In this document: piece by piece, positions 34,503 to 47,503 of the stretch
How positions within the stretch are numbered: position 1 is the first letter of the stretch
Layout of the letters: each line of letters starts with the position of its first letter
Source of the DNA: Gnetum montanum
Lineage: Eukaryota > Streptophyta > Gnetopsida > Gnetales > Gnetaceae
Direction: 5' to 3'
Length of the DNA stretch: 64,000 nt
Assembly: GCA_015680685.1 (NCBI GenBank)
Contig: MNCI01008326.1
Coordinates: forward strand, 3,401-67,400
Notes under the pieces: generated by a model
Databases searched by the model: none
Told to the model about the DNA's origin: nothing
The model's input: the letters and a program-made list of their open reading frames with translations, nothing else
Made by a program: the position numbers and the translations under genes

Positions 34503-36936
34503 AAAGGTAAATAATCCCTTGCTTTTTGGTGATATCCAAAACTTAAAAAATGGTTTAGCATAATACCATGATATATAGAATTTACCAATCATTTTGAAAT
34601 ATATACTTATGATATCAGAAAATGCAAAAGAAAAAAGGATGTATTAGTTAAAAGGCTCATATCCATGAGATCATATAGAAAACTGGTAAGATCATAAGTT
34701 ACCCAAGTCCATAACTATCCATCATCATATAAGATGAAAGAGAAGAAAACCAAAAAGCACATATAGGCAAACGTATAAATTTCCTCGAAAGTATAGGAAG
34801 AAAAATAAGCATATAATATGACATGTGTCACCATAAGCATAACCATGAAACACAAAGAGACATAATTAAAGACTTGTAAATGTGAATCAATAATATTATC
34901 ATTTAGGCTCAAAGGCTAAGCATTGAAGGTTAATTATCCCATCTTTGAAATAATGAATCATAAGCCATTAGTAACAAATTCATTATTTACTATATAGGCC
35001 AAAATTTTATGAGTATGAAGACTATATCCATAATAAAAGCCAAGTCTTAACAATTAGTCTTCAAAGTATATCCAATACACAATATTTCATGATCTTCTCA
35101 AACTTTCTAGACATCATCAAAAATATATCACAAGTATATCCCATTACCAAGAAGAGAAAAACAACACATGTTTCGTTGAAGACTGTAGGTTCAATATCTA
35201 TAGAAAGTGAAGACATCATAATCTTAGTAAAAATTAAGGATAATCAATCATATCATTAAAACAATTTGATAAAATCATATCAATTTGAAGTTCTTGCACC
35301 AATAAAGGCCTTCTTTTAAAACAAATTAGCCAAACTTACATTGTTACCTTAGAAACTATACTAGATTTCAATACGAAAAAGCTTTTTCTTGTTCATTTTC
35401 TGGTGCTAGAATTTGAAGTCTTGCAACTTGAGTATCTTTTTATGAGAATCTCTAAAGGCTACTTCTACATTGCTGGCTCAAAAAAATGACCAATGATGAG
35501 GTATAGGCTCCTCCTACATAAGTGCTTCCAACTTTTACAATGCATCTACTGCTTGAAATTTCTTTCTTTGATCATCTTGTCTTTGTAGATATGCATTCTT
35601 GAAATCCATCAAATAAATTTGTAATGTCATATCAAGATTAATCATAGAGACTTTTTCGACCCCAAAGTCTCCCATTAATAGTATCTATGATAAAAGATAA
35701 TTTTTAAAATTTTCAACATAGATGCTAGCACAATAATTTTCCTTTAAATGTTCAACAAAGAGTTTCTTTTTAATTAATTATAGTCAAGGTCCTTGAACTA
35801 TATGAAACCACTACATACTAGTTAAGAAACTAAAACTTGTTTTATGAATATTCATCAAAAATATTTCAAGACCATTTGGTGATTCAATAATACAACTCAA
35901 AAAATAATACATGCATAATATCTTCATCACATGAACTAGATCACAGGGTATATATATGTTCTAATAATACTAAGATGATGATAACTTACTACGTCCTACC
36001 TTGTGAGTTTTTGTATCTTGATCCTCCCTTAAGACAATTCACATTAATATCCATTAAAATTTTGATGGTCATACGCTTTCATTTGCAACTCAACATCTTG
36101 CATGATCAAGTGAGATTTTATTTGGAAAACCAAGCATCTATTCAATTAATTTCATAAATACTAACATTTATAAACATAAAATAACCTACATTAAGTCTTG
36201 CAAGCGAAGGAATAAAGACTTACTGTTACTTACCTTGCTTGCTTTCTAGTATGAAAATGATTAATGGAGTTTAAGATGAGGTTCTCCATCATAGAGTACC
36301 TCCTAGCATGCAACTATTTCTCACCCTTTCCTTCATCAACATTTTTGTTTGAATCTTTAAATTCATGTGAAGCTCCCTCTTTGTTATGTTTGTATTCTCA
36401 AAAATAAGAGGGCTGATAATTTTTTGCTAGTTATGAGTCTTGATCTCTTAAATTTATCATAGGATATTTCACCTTCTTTTTCATTGGTTCTCAAATACTT
36501 TATGCCCTACAAGTTACACTTTCTATAGTCCCCTTGACAAGACAATGTTGTAACATTATTTTTCTCTATATATGGATGATAATAACCTCATTCATGTCAA
36601 CATACTTTACAACAAAAATATATGGTATCTCTAATTTGGATGGAATTATCAAACCTGGTCTTGTTTCTCCTTTTAGATGATACCAAACCTATATAAGCAT
36701 TCTCCAAATATTCATCATTGTGTTCATTTAGAGGTACTTCCTAATTTTTACTACTCCTTCTATCTTTAGTGTCTCTACACTTTTGCTCATCCAAATGGAT
36801 TAGTAATTGAACCTTAGAATTTATGTATGGGATTTTCCTTTTTAGAGTGGAGTAGAAAGTATAAATTTTAGATATTTTATTATCTTTTCTATGTATATTT
36901 TCCTTAATTTTTAAGTAAATAATGTGGAGTAATTTA
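34503..36936 (-). other. Internal region of element G without recognisable pol
   Basis: About 2.4 kb where protease, integrase and RT of a full copia element would lie. No GKGS-, integrase- or YVDD-type motif could be read on either strand. Some AT-rich reading frames of 60-84 codons look accidental. Confidence 0.5.
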
Positions 36937-38034
36937 CTATGCCTTTTTGTCATCTTTACCTTTAGAATCTTCAAGGACTTGTGTAGAATTTTCATGTGTA
37001 AGAGTCATGCATATAAGATGTGAATCAATTTTAGTGTCAGTAGCTTCTTCCTCACTTTGTTCATCATCCCAAATGGTGTATAAATTTTTCTATTTAAAAT
37101 TAGCTTTGGATTATTCCTTCTTTGGAAATCTTCTAACACTTGGACAATTAGAGGCCACATGACCTCTACCACCATAAACCAAACATTCTACAAAGGATGC
37201 ATCAATATTTAAACTATTAAAATTATTATCTCTTTCTTTACCTTTTGTGCTGATTTTATTGAATCTTTTTCCTTTTCTTGCAAGTAATCTTTGTACTCTC
37301 CTTTATTAGAGAGTCAATTCATCTTGTTTGTTAGCTTTATCTTCTGTTGGCTTCTTCTTCTTTGATAAAATTTTAATGAAAATAGGATTTTCTTTGATTA
37401 CACCTTTACTAATGAGGTTCATCTCATAGTTAATAAGTGCACTTTGTAGTTCTTCAAATTTTATGACTGAAAAATCCCTAATTTCATCCATGGCCATTAC
37501 CTTGTGTTTGAATTTAGGTTGCAAGATTCTTATCATCTTGATGATAACATCACTTTTAGGCAAAACCTTACCTGTATCTCTAATCACTACAACAAGATCA
37601 TTGGCTCTTGAAAAGTAATCTTTAATCTTCTCTCCTTCTCTTATTTTTAATTTATCGTATTCACTTTGCAAAACTAGAAGCTTTGATTGTTTTATAACTA
37701 ATGTATCTTCATTTTTTTCTTTTAGTATTTTCCAAATTTATTTAGTGGTCTTACACCCAGCTACTCTATTAAATTCAGAATCTCTCAAAGAACAATAAAG
37801 AAATTTTTTTACTTTGGAATCAAATAGGAACTTATCTCTTTCATCTTGTGTTCATTTTCTTCTTAGCTTAGTAGGTGATTTGATGCTATCAATGAGTGAC
37901 ATGTAATCTTCAAGAATAGATTCCTAAACGTTGACCTTCATGGATTCAAAGAATCCTTGTATTTTAGCTTTCCAATACAAGAATTCAATACCATTGAACA
38001 TAGGTGGCTTAGTGTATGATGTTCCTTCCATCAT
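36937..38034 (-). pseudogene. Copia-type Gag of element G with zinc knuckle
   Basis: ATG at 38034 gives MMEGTSYTKPPMFNGIEFLY and W, the typical start of copia Gag. The middle reads KIREGEKIKDYFSRANDLVV and VIIKMIRILQPKFKHKVMAM, then FEELQSALINYE. A zinc knuckle follows near 37105-37150 (CLVYGGRGHVASNC), in which the second Cys has become Tyr. About 366 codons in one frame with a few stops, ending at the TAG complement at 36937. This Gag is better kept than anything else in G. Confidence 0.85.
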
Positions 38035-38070
38035 TCACTCTTAATATGCTAAGAACAAAATAGAGACTAT

Positions 38071-38085
38071 TGTACATTGATACCA
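38071..38085 (-). promoter_or_regulatory. Initiator tRNA-Met type primer site of G
   Basis: The minus strand reads TGGTATCAATGTACA next to the inner LTR border; the copia consensus is TGGTATCAGAGC. The first eight bases match exactly. Confidence 0.65.
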
Positions 38086-38094
38086 CTTGGGGAT

Positions 38095-39222
38095 TGAGAA
38101 CTTAGAGGGGGAGGGTTGAATAAGTTTTCTAAATTAAAAATCCAAGACAACTAAAATTTCACATAATTTTTACATGGTTTCCCAACATGGATACATTTAC
38201 AATTAGAGGGTAGAACCCTTCCACACCTCTAAACTTTATTCCTTCAAAATATGGTTTAGAGGACACATAACCTTTATAAAGTTTGAGCTCCACGTAGAGT
38301 GTTTTTTTTTCTACATAAACACTCAACCACATAAGGTCCCAAAAAGCTCAAAATATGATTTCAATGATCCCACAAACTTTACAAAATGTGAGCTTACATA
38401 GGAGTGTTTCATTGTTGTGAACACACTCAACCCCATAAGGTCCTAACAAGCTTAACAAAGATGCCTTTTCAAAAGAACCACATCAGACTCACAAGGCTTA
38501 CAAAAAGAGAAAAAGAATCAAGTAGAGAGTATAACTTACTTTACAAATTCCTTACGATAAAGCTCTCAATACATAAAAAAATTCATGAAAATTCACAAAT
38601 GATGAACAAAATGAGAAATAAAGCCAATCCACTTAATGGAGATAATGATAGATATTTCAAAATGAATAATGCTTATCTTTTCCATGAATTTCACTTTGTT
38701 TTCTAGCCTTTTAGTTTCCAAAAACTTCTTGAAATTCATGCAGCACCTAGGAAACAACTAATTGGGACATCCCATATGAGGTTGGGATATCTATCTAAAA
38801 ATAGCTTCTATATCCAATAGAAAATTACGACATATTCCTTGGGATGTCTTAGCTAGGACATCCCACCAACAATTGGGATGCCTATTGTTAATCTAGGATG
38901 TCTTTCCTACAAGTGATCTTTGAACTTTGGACCATTTCTCTAATATTTTGACATCTTGGAAAATCTTAGAACATCTTCATTTAGCCTATAGACTCTCTTT
39001 TCATTTCAACTCTCACTTTGTCATCCTAGCTCTTATTTCATCATCCCAGCTACCATTTTGTCATTCCATTTTAGCTCTCATTTTCACCTCATCTCTTATT
39101 TTTTGATCTTCTCTTGTTTTGAAGAACTTTCTCAATAATATTATCAACTTATTCTTTTCTTATTCCAACAATATTACAACCACATTTCCATATTCTTCAT
39201 TTTCTAAGGTTTTGACATACCA
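38095..39222 (-). mobile_element. 5' LTR of copia element G
   Basis: From TGAGAACTTAGAGGGGGAGG to GACATACCA on the + strand. Matches 11480-12101 plus 34096-34502. A reading frame in it (38404-38706) is a by-product of the LTR. Confidence 0.8.
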
Positions 39223-39499
39223 AAATATCAGCATAAATATATAAAATACTTACTTATTCATGCCTATAATTTCTCCTAGGAGACTTTGATTTATAGGATA
39301 TTAAAGATATTTATTCCTCATAAATATCTTTTCCTTTCTTGATTCATGTTCCTTATATATAGTTCTAGAGGTGCTCTCCAAAATCTACTCCTTTCCTACT
39401 TCCACATATTCCCTTATTTTATTTTAGGATTTCTCAATGTTATTTGACACCAAGAACCCAACCTCCTTCCTTGTGTTCAATGTTGACACTAGAGGACTA

Positions 39500-40375
39500 A
39501 CACCTTTAATGCCATAGGTTGACATTGAACTTTCTATGTGTTGACAAAATAAGGGATCTAAAGTATGCTTCTTAAATAATGTCAACTTTCTCTCTCCTCC
39601 TTAGGCAAAGAGCATTTCTATAACTTTTATTAACCCATAATAGAAACCAAAATTGAGCTTCTTGATCATTGTCTTTTTCTTTTCCTTTTTATCCCCCTAC
39701 AATAGCTTTTCCATTTCTTCTACCATCTATTAACATATAATTAATGCCCAACTAGCTACACTCCCTTTAGTCATTATCCTCTACAACTCATATAACCACT
39801 TGGGTATTAACTCCTATTTTTAGTCTATCTTATTATAGAAGAGTCTCTTAATTAATAAAGAAAATAATTTCTTTAGGTCTTCATTTTTTACTTTGTCAAC
39901 ATTAATGATGTCTCTCTTCTCTAATCTTACCCATTGCTCCACAACTATAGGTTCTACTAAATCTATCTTTAGATTGTCAATCTTTAATTCTTGCAATGGG
40001 AATCCCAGCCAATACCTTAGTGTAGTTAGATTCAAAGTGATGATTACTTGCTTATAGTCTACATACATGAAAAAAACTACCTTTTCTTCTAAATAACTCT
40101 TAATTAAACTAACGTATTCTACCATGCTAGGGTTGGAATTCTTTAAATGTAAAGCACACAAAATTTCCATCCTATGAAACTTGTAAAAATGTGTAATGCC
40201 TTCTCATTTTAAAAGCCACTTTTGAGTGCTTTGTGCTTCACTAGTAGACCTTACTTCAAACTCTTCCACCAATCCCTTGACATCAATGAAATTTATGTTA
40301 ACAATGCTTATTTGAGTTGCAAGTAAGCATATCTTAGTATTTGCTAACCTCATGTTCATCCTTTATCTTCAAAGA
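39500..40375 (-). pseudogene. ORF2-like protein fragment outside the nest
   Basis: The minus strand encodes MRLANTKICLLATQISIVNI near 40355, then ITHFYKFHRMEILCALHLKN, PSMVEYVSLIKSYLEEKVVF, MYVDYKQVIITLNLTTLRYW and LGFPLQELKI, then WVRLEKRDIINVDKVKNEDL. The pattern of a short beta-rich piece followed by LxxPLxE resembles the N-terminal part of the Transposase_32-like region in ORF2 of A and B. Stops follow after 39820. No gag or pol is adjacent, so its parent element is unknown. Confidence 0.45.
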
Positions 40376-41130
40376 TAACCAAATTGTACAAAGGTTAATT
40401 TCTAATTTTTATTTATCCTAAAGATGATTCTTAATGCCTTTGGTCATTCTACATTCTCTCTATGGATATTATTCCATAGTGGATAAATCCATCTCTAATT
40501 ATTGTACTTGTTTTAGAACTTATGTAGTTTCAATTTATTATATTACTTATCAAAATGGGATATCAGTTGAGGCCTCCTATTTTGATGCTAGGAGAGATTC
40601 TATAATAATTTTTGTAGGAATGTCAAATGATTAGCACTCCACACATCCAAATCATTGAAATTGTACAACAAACTTTAAGTAAGCTCTTTTAAAAAATAAA
40701 AGGCTAACTTTTTCTAACTCTTAAATTCTAACTTACCTCTTAGCAAAAATTTGAGAGCTTGGTGGGTTGGATATTGCTCTTGAAATATTATTTTCCAGTA
40801 GCAATGTATTATCAATGATAAATTGCCAATACTCTCTTTTCTCCTATAGCTTATCCAAACATTTCCTACAAACCAAAACATCCTTCGATAGCTCCTTGAT
40901 GTTTGATCATAGATTGAAAATGATCTCTTTAAGCTTAGTATAAAATCCTAAAATGACTATCTCTATAGCTTATAGAATTACCTCTTCATTTAGCCTAGTC
41001 TACATCACCACATGGAAATGGGTAGGCATATTTTGAGAATTGGATCAAACTTCTTGGATTTGTTTTCAAGGATGCTTCTTTCATCTACTAGGGAGAAGTG
41101 CATAGGCTTAATCACAAGAAGCCTAAGTGT
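40376..41130. other. Unassigned stretch left of element H
   Basis: The minus strand has weak coding character near 40740-41060, possibly more of the same ORF2-like gene, but no domain could be named. Confidence 0.35.
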
Positions 41131-42093
41131 TGTGACATCCTTATTGAAACCTCATAAAGAAAATTTATAAATAAATAGATAATCATAGTATCTATATTTT
41201 AATGGTAATTTTGATCGGATTCAAGAGTAGGAACAAGTATTTTGTTTTCCCATTAAAAATGGTACCTTATGACCTTATTTTGGCAAAACTTATGGATCAT
41301 TTTTTAACATGTAAAATGAAATTCATGGACAACATTGTCAAATAAGCTATGAATTTCATTATGCAAGCATATTTGAGCTCAAAAGTAAAAAAGCACTGCC
41401 AAATATGATACAAAAATTTAAAAATGTTGATGGTTGATACACTATAGTTTTGGATCATGAAAACAATTAAATATGCTTTTTAATTGCCTAGGACAGCTGG
41501 CAAAACTTGATCAACATAGTAACAACAAATGGTGGCATGTAAAAACAATAATTAAGACCATTTTTGAGGACTTTTGGATCATTTCATACTTCTCCAAAAC
41601 TAGAGAATTTTGGAGTAGATCTAAGAGTCTATGTTGATCATCATAAGCACTGAGATCCTATTGCAATGGCATTCAAAAGTATATTAAGCAAATTAGACAT
41701 GTTTGAAAGGACTATGAGACACACGCTATCCACCTAGAAGCTATATTTTTAGCACTATTCTTTATAAATACTTGTGGAACATTCATAGGTTCATGATTTA
41801 TATTTTCTCACCATTGTACTTTATACTTAATAGAAATTTTACAATTTGGTTTTAGCCATAATTTCTATCATTTTCCATATCAATTTTCATTCTTACTTAC
41901 TAATTTAGTGTTAGATATGCATTTACATATTTTATCCTATTTTCATATAGCCCATTCAGCAACAAATTTTCTAAGTCCTTGGGTGATTGAGAAGATCACC
42001 CAAGATGCCCTAAATCCTTTTAAGATCCTTGGATTAAAGCTATTTTTTATGGATTCTTTCAAATTTCTTACATTGATTGTTTCCATTGTTACA
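41131..42093 (+). mobile_element. 5' LTR of element H
   Basis: Starts TGTGACATCC and ends near CATTGTTACA. It aligns with the copy at 49645, for example ATGAAATTCATGG, ATTTGAGCTCAAAAGT, TGATCAACATAGTAA and TTCTCCAAAACTAGAGA. End points are approximate. Confidence 0.7.
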
Positions 42094-42559
42094 TTTTTTG
42101 ATTGCTAGAAGAAGGATATATGTCTAACTTCTTCATCCAAATCCATCTACAAAATATTCTTTGTTTGCTTTTTCTTTGCATATTGTATTTCAAAAAGTAG
42201 AAATAATTTTGAGATTTTTGCAACCCTAGCATTTTATGCAGCAACCAATATTTTCTTTCACAGCTACAAAAGATTATTATTATTATTTTTACAATTGCAG
42301 TGACTATTGTTGTCCCTATTCTTTGCATTTATAGTTTCACAATGTTTTTCCCATTTATGCTAAACCAATTTTTCTATTTTTCTTACCATTCATCAAATAT
42401 GATGGGATAAATATGATATAGCCTATTAATCCTTTTTATGTTCATAAAACATTATTATTATAGTTTTAGATAATCTTATCCTTCTTATTTTCACACTTAT
42501 GTTATATCTTGATTTTTTCTTATATACGTGAAACTTCAAAGTCTCACACAAGTTGTGCT

Positions 42560-42631
42560 CTTATAAGCTACAAGCTTATCTTATATGCTACATCTCTTAC
42601 AAGCTACAAGCTTTTCTTATATGTTATCCCT
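42560..42631. repeat. 36-bp tandem duplication
   Basis: Two 36-base units starting CTTATAAGCTACAAGC (42560) and CTTACAAGCTACAAGC (42596), in the leader of H. Confidence 0.75.
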
Positions 42632-42851
42632 CAAACGAGCTATGCACTACAACTTGTTTAAGATGTTAAAAACCTTTTCCATGCTTGTCCAATCACTTGG
42701 TCTTGTATAATTTATGCCTTTTACATTAACCATCCTACCATATAACATCATTTGCATGGCCATGATCTAGGAATCTACTCACATCTGTGACCCTAAGGCC
42801 TTGGCCATAAGGGAACATAGGAAATCCCTTAGACGTCTAGGATAAAATTCC

Positions 42852-44130
42852 ATGCATTTCAATATTACCGAGGAATATTACAACTTCATCCACATAAAAA
42901 TCCAAGGTGCTCTACCTATCTCATGCAAGAAGTTAGATTTCAAACATGAGTTTGAATTTTTTCATAAGAAAAAAAAAGATTATGTCCCTTCCTCATATGA
43001 TAAAATTGATCCTTTGGAACTCTATGTCAACATGTTATTCCAATTAGTGAATGCCAATGAGGAAGTTTTGATAAGTGAGAAAGCTAGATTGAAGCATGAT
43101 CAAGAGAATTAGAATGGGTTTGGGGGCTATAAAAAAATGATGCTAATTTTGAGGAATCCTTACAATAATCCATTCCTAAATTATTCATAAATAAAACATT
43201 GTATTCCATGCTAGTAATAAGTTAGATTATGTCCATAGTCTTCTTGAATCAAGTCTTTCAACCAACTTCCAATCCATCTCCCTATTCAAAATAATGCCTT
43301 TCAAAACCCAACCTTATTCCATGCGACCACCACCGATGGTCTTTTCCATGCCACCTCCTTTTCTAATCCTTCATTCTTTTCATCCTAAAAATCCTTATTT
43401 AAATGTTGTTTTCCTTATTTAACCATGCTAGAGTAGCATCCACAAGATCTTTCCAATCCATATCATTTTCCATTACATGACCTCAAGTTGCTCAACCTTC
43501 TATCGAGCTAGTCTTATAACAAGCATAGCCTATAAGAGCATTCCAAGGCCTAGTTCAAGCCTTTCGACTAATCCAAATCCTTATAGAAAATTTGAAAAAT
43601 CTTAAATCTAGCACCATCCAAATGGTAAAGGTTATATATTTTCACCAAGATGATCCTATCAGTCTTATTGTCCCATAGATAACTCTTGCCGTAGGCATCC
43701 CAATTCCTCATTTTACCAAATATATTAGTGAAGGTAATCCTAATGTTTATCTTATTACCTATGACTCGGAATATCTCTTACTACAAGCTTGGCCACACAC
43801 TATGCTCAATATCTTCCCAATGTCTCTATTGGAAAATCCTCTTGACTAGTACTGAATCTTAGCAAAATTTTCTATCTCCTCTCTTGATGATATGATAGCT
43901 TAGTTTTTTAACTATTTCAAGGACAAATTAAAGACTAATAAAACTTTAGACCAACTTATGATGAGGAGGTAGGCACCACTTGAACTTATGTAAAGTTTTA
44001 TTCAAATATGGAATGTAATAATAAATAAGATTCTAGAGCCCATTGTTAAAACAGAATTGTTAGCCATCTTCAAGGAAACAGTTAATAACTTTATCAAGTC
44101 AAAATTACAATACATAGAATCCTAATCATT
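42852..44130 (+). pseudogene. Gag of element H
   Basis: MHFNITEEYYNFIHIKIQGA begins an N-terminal segment (42852-43112). The core is in the 43680-44130 region: VGIPIPHFTKYISEGNPNVY, MLNIFPMSLLENPLD, ILAKFSISSLDDMIA, FFNYFKDKLKTNKTLDQLMM, SFIQIWNVINKILEP. These follow the Ty3/gypsy retrotransposon gag domain. Roughly ten stops break it, mostly TAG or TAA where Trp or Gln is expected. The part between 43113 and 43500 is badly decayed. Confidence 0.72.
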
Positions 44131-44193
44131 AAGGAAATTCTTTACACAAATTAGGAACATTTAAGAGGTTACTAAATCTAGCAATTATTTGGT

Positions 44194-44355
44194 CTATGTG
44201 GCTCACAAAAATTGCCTCTTGCTCACATTTCATGCTTGCATTTCATCTTTAGTTGCTCACTAATTTCCTATGTGGCTCACGAAAATTGCCTCTTGCTCAC
44301 ATTTCATGCTTGCATTTCATCTTTAGTTGCTCACTAATTTCCTATGTGGCTCAGA
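44194..44355 (+). repeat. Near-perfect 74-bp tandem duplication
   Basis: Units 44194-44267 and 44268-44341 differ at a single base (CACAAAA against CACGAAA); a third partial copy follows to about 44355. The near identity contrasts with the heavy decay of H around it. Confidence 0.95.
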
Positions 44356-44559
44356 TAGAGAAATGATTTGGTCTATGTGAAGTAAAAATTGATCCATAAA
44401 ATGGAGAAGTGTTCTTTGCTCCTTTACTTATTACCATATGTTTTGGCAAGTATAAGGTTCATCATGTTCATGTGGATGATGGGGTGAAAACCAACGTAAT
44501 ACCATTTATCATCATGTAAAAACTAGGCCAAAGTGAGAACATCTAGGAAACCTCTACCT

Positions 44560-44815
44560 ATGCACTCAAGTCATTCAATGCATCATGGGAAGTGGTATGA
44601 GATTCTATCACCTTAGACTCTATTCTTGAAGAATAATTTCCCTTATTTATCAATTTCCTAATGGTTGAAGAAATACCTAGTTTCAACTTGATCCTAGGAA
44701 GGTCATAGTTAGCCAAGCTTCAAGTAGTCTCATCCCCCATACACTTGGAGATTCATTTTCTATATTAGGATAATGAAATTATGATTTTTGGGGACAACAT
44801 ACTTTTATCATATAT
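44560..44815 (+). pseudogene. Protease-linked segment of element H
   Basis: The + strand reads SFNASWEVV, ITLDSILEE, EIPSFNLILGRS, then SSPIHLEIHFLY and IMIFGDN. This resembles the stretch with F-N-x-L-L-G-R-P-W-I-H that follows the protease active site in Tat/Athila-type elements. The active-site Asp itself was not located. Confidence 0.5.
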
Positions 44816-47126
44816 TAATAATTTCAACATTGAACAATGATCAGAGGTGGATTTTTAGAATGAAATGGGTGACATTCAAGATGGGATAAAAAACAACAAA
44901 TATGTTAACAATGTCAATCCCATAATATTAAATAACCAATAAGAACACCTACACTTGCCATATTGAATAGTAAAAAATGGTGAGCAAAATATTTCAAAAG
45001 TAATTCCTTGATTTATCAAAGATCAAGCAACAAATCCATCATAAGCATCTTAAATCCATCATAAGCATCTTATCCCTTATTTTGTCAGTGATAGGTTATT
45101 TACTTTCACAACCTTTCATCATGTTTTTGTGTTTTTTTTTATTCCTACATTTTCTTTCAAAATTATATCATGCTTTTTTAAAAACTAATACCTCGCCCTA
45201 ACAAGCCTAAAACTAATAAACCATGACCTTCCATAGTCTAAAATTTGTATGGAAATTGCTAGCTAGGGCCTACAACTAGTGAAGCCATGGCTTGCCAAGG
45301 CATAAAACTAGTGAATATGTGGCCTCTCTTTCTTTCTCTTGTATACACATAATGATAAATTTTTATTTTTATAATTATGCCTTATTTTATAGTTTTTATC
45401 TTATTACATTATGTTTTCAAATTTTACATAGTAGCCTTGCATTCTACTATTGCTTTAGCTATGCAACCTAAATCTATTGTTTGAATAAAAATACAAAATG
45501 TAGAAAATATGAAATACAGAAAATAAGTAAGAATTAGTGACCAAAGAGTAATGTTAAAATAGACAACATACAACATCATTAATGTAAAACATGGCTAGGT
45601 AGTCCATGACCATGACTATAGTTACATAGCATAATACAAAGAGATAATACACAATCTCTCAAGATACAAATGTGGCAATAAGCTAGTAGCTATAACACCT
45701 AATAATAATATGTCATTAGCATTAATAGCTTAGATCAAATAATTGGAGAATAAGAGGTAATGTTTTCAAGCAATCATCATCATTCCTAGAGGCATGTAGA
45801 CAAGAAAAACATTAAAACCATTAGAAGATAGTACTACTAAAAATAAATTAAAACATAAATAGCTTCAAAATTGACAACATTGACTAGTAAAGCATAAACA
45901 CAAGATTAGAAAAGCTTGTGACCATGGTTAGAAGTGCAATTTGATTAAGATTTAACTTTCATACATCCTAGTTATAGGAATTTGACATTTTATTGAACAC
46001 TTACCACAATAAAAATGAAGTTTACCATTTTTGATATATGGAACACCAAACAAAAATTTCTACAAAAATTTGATATAAAACCAAAATTTCACAAAACACA
46101 TGACTAAGATTGATAGTTCTAACACTATGGAAGAATGAAAAATTTAAAAACAATGGTCAAAATCCCAATCAATCTAGAACACTTAGGATGTGAGAAAGAG
46201 GAGGTAAAAAATGCAAGATTTTATGACTTCAAAGCTCATATGCTACCATTATTCCCATTCAAAAAATTCCAAAGTACCTCATACATTTTCCTATCATGTT
46301 AGGGAGGTTCATCCGCTACTCTTGTAGGTCCAAGATATTCACATGCTGACAATAGGACCAAAAAAAATTTACAGTGCCCAATAAAAGCCCCAAGCATTCA
46401 AACACTATAAAACTTTGCTAGAAAAAAATTCAAAATATTCCATTACAAGTAGAAATTGATCAATGTAGATCCCCAAGGCTAGTGAAAATATGAAAAAAAA
46501 ATTTAAAACTTATTTGGAATCATAAATGTAGTAAACATTGCCAAAACAAACTAGAATTCATTCAAACACTCATCTAAAAGTGTAGAAAAAACCTAAAATT
46601 TCATTAAAAGCTAACAAGAAAAACCTAGTTATAGTTAATTAATAGTAAAAAAAATTTAGAAGTTTTTTTGTAAATTCAAATATGAACAAAACCATTCTAC
46701 ACTACATCTACCCTTCCCAAAGATCAAGGATTCTAAACATATATGGCCAAAAACCCACCAACACTGCCAATCTTGCATAGAAAAAGGTATAAAGAATGAA
46801 GACTAGCCAGATTAATCTAGGATGTTACATACTAGGCTAAGAAAAAATGCAAATCTTCATCATAAAAAATCTAAAAGGTCAAAATACTAGGGTTTGGTCC
46901 AACACACTAAGCACAGAAGGTAGGAAAAGCCAAATTCACTCTAATATGCTATGTGAATCAATTTTATGATTCTAGTATAGCTTTCACACATTACACCAAT
47001 GAAATAAAAAATGCAATTAGGTTCATATTCTAAGGTTTGATATTAGAATCCTCTCTCTAGATTTCCCCACTACACATGACCTACTTCATAATGTATCAAC
47101 TATTTCTCACACACTAGACATGGAAA
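44816..47126. other. Long internal stretch of H without genes
   Basis: No RT, RNase H or integrase motifs on either strand. A perfect 20-base tandem duplication lies at 45032-45071. The rest is AT-rich and unassigned. Confidence 0.5.
45032..45071. repeat. Perfect 20-bp tandem duplication
   Basis: The unit AAATCCATCATAAGCATCTT occurs twice without a mismatch. Confidence 0.95.
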
Positions 47127-47365
47127 ATTAGTTTCACATACATTCTCACATTTTGGAGGTGGGAAATTAGTTTCACATGTAGTATCATATGCTAAAGATA
47201 AAAAATTAGTTTCACATGAAGTCTCACATGTTAAAGGTGGGAAATTAGTTTCGCATGTAGTTTCACATGTTGGAGGTAAAAATTTAGTTTCAGATGTAGT
47301 CTAACATGCTAGAGATGGGAAATTAGTTTCACATGTAGTATCGCATGTTGGAGGTGGAAAATTAA
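47127..47365. repeat. 39-bp minisatellite, about six units
   Basis: The landmark ATTAGTTTC (one copy starts ATTTAGTTTC) recurs at 47127, 47166, 47205, 47244, 47283 and 47322, exactly every 39 bases, with a last partial copy at 47361. 39 is a multiple of three. On the minus strand the unit reads as a 13-residue repeat like PPPTCETTCETNF in four of the units, with a stop in at least one. It could be the relic of a repetitive protein or a slippage product. Confidence 0.9.
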
Positions 47366-47503
47366 AAATAAAATTAGATCCATAGGTTTTCTTTTGATGA
47401 AAAATTTGGTTTCCTAATCTCACATGCTACCAACATGGCCAATTTTAGTAATGTGAGGGCCCACAAAACATGGGCAAAAATATTCAAGGTTTCACATGTT
47501 GTT

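Larger units (their letters stand above)
11480..39222 (-). mobile_element. Element G: Ty1/copia element with gag only, split by element B
   Basis: The 1.13-kb LTR at 38095-39222 matches 11480-12101 joined to 34096-34502, and element B (12102-34095) sits between those two parts. Only a copia-type gag (36937-38034) is found in about 3.6 kb of internal sequence; no protease, integrase or RT was recognised. A primer site like that for initiator tRNA-Met lies inside the 5' LTR. Both LTRs end at ...GACATACCA on the + strand. G is therefore a minus-strand, non-autonomous element and the oldest layer of the nest. Confidence 0.8.

Noticed and set aside
38404-38706. 100-codon open frame
   Set aside because: It lies inside the LTR of copia element G and its other LTR copy does not keep the frame.
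42094-42350. Primer binding site of element H
   Set aside because: No stretch after the 5' LTR matches tRNA-Met or tRNA-Asp type sites well enough to call.
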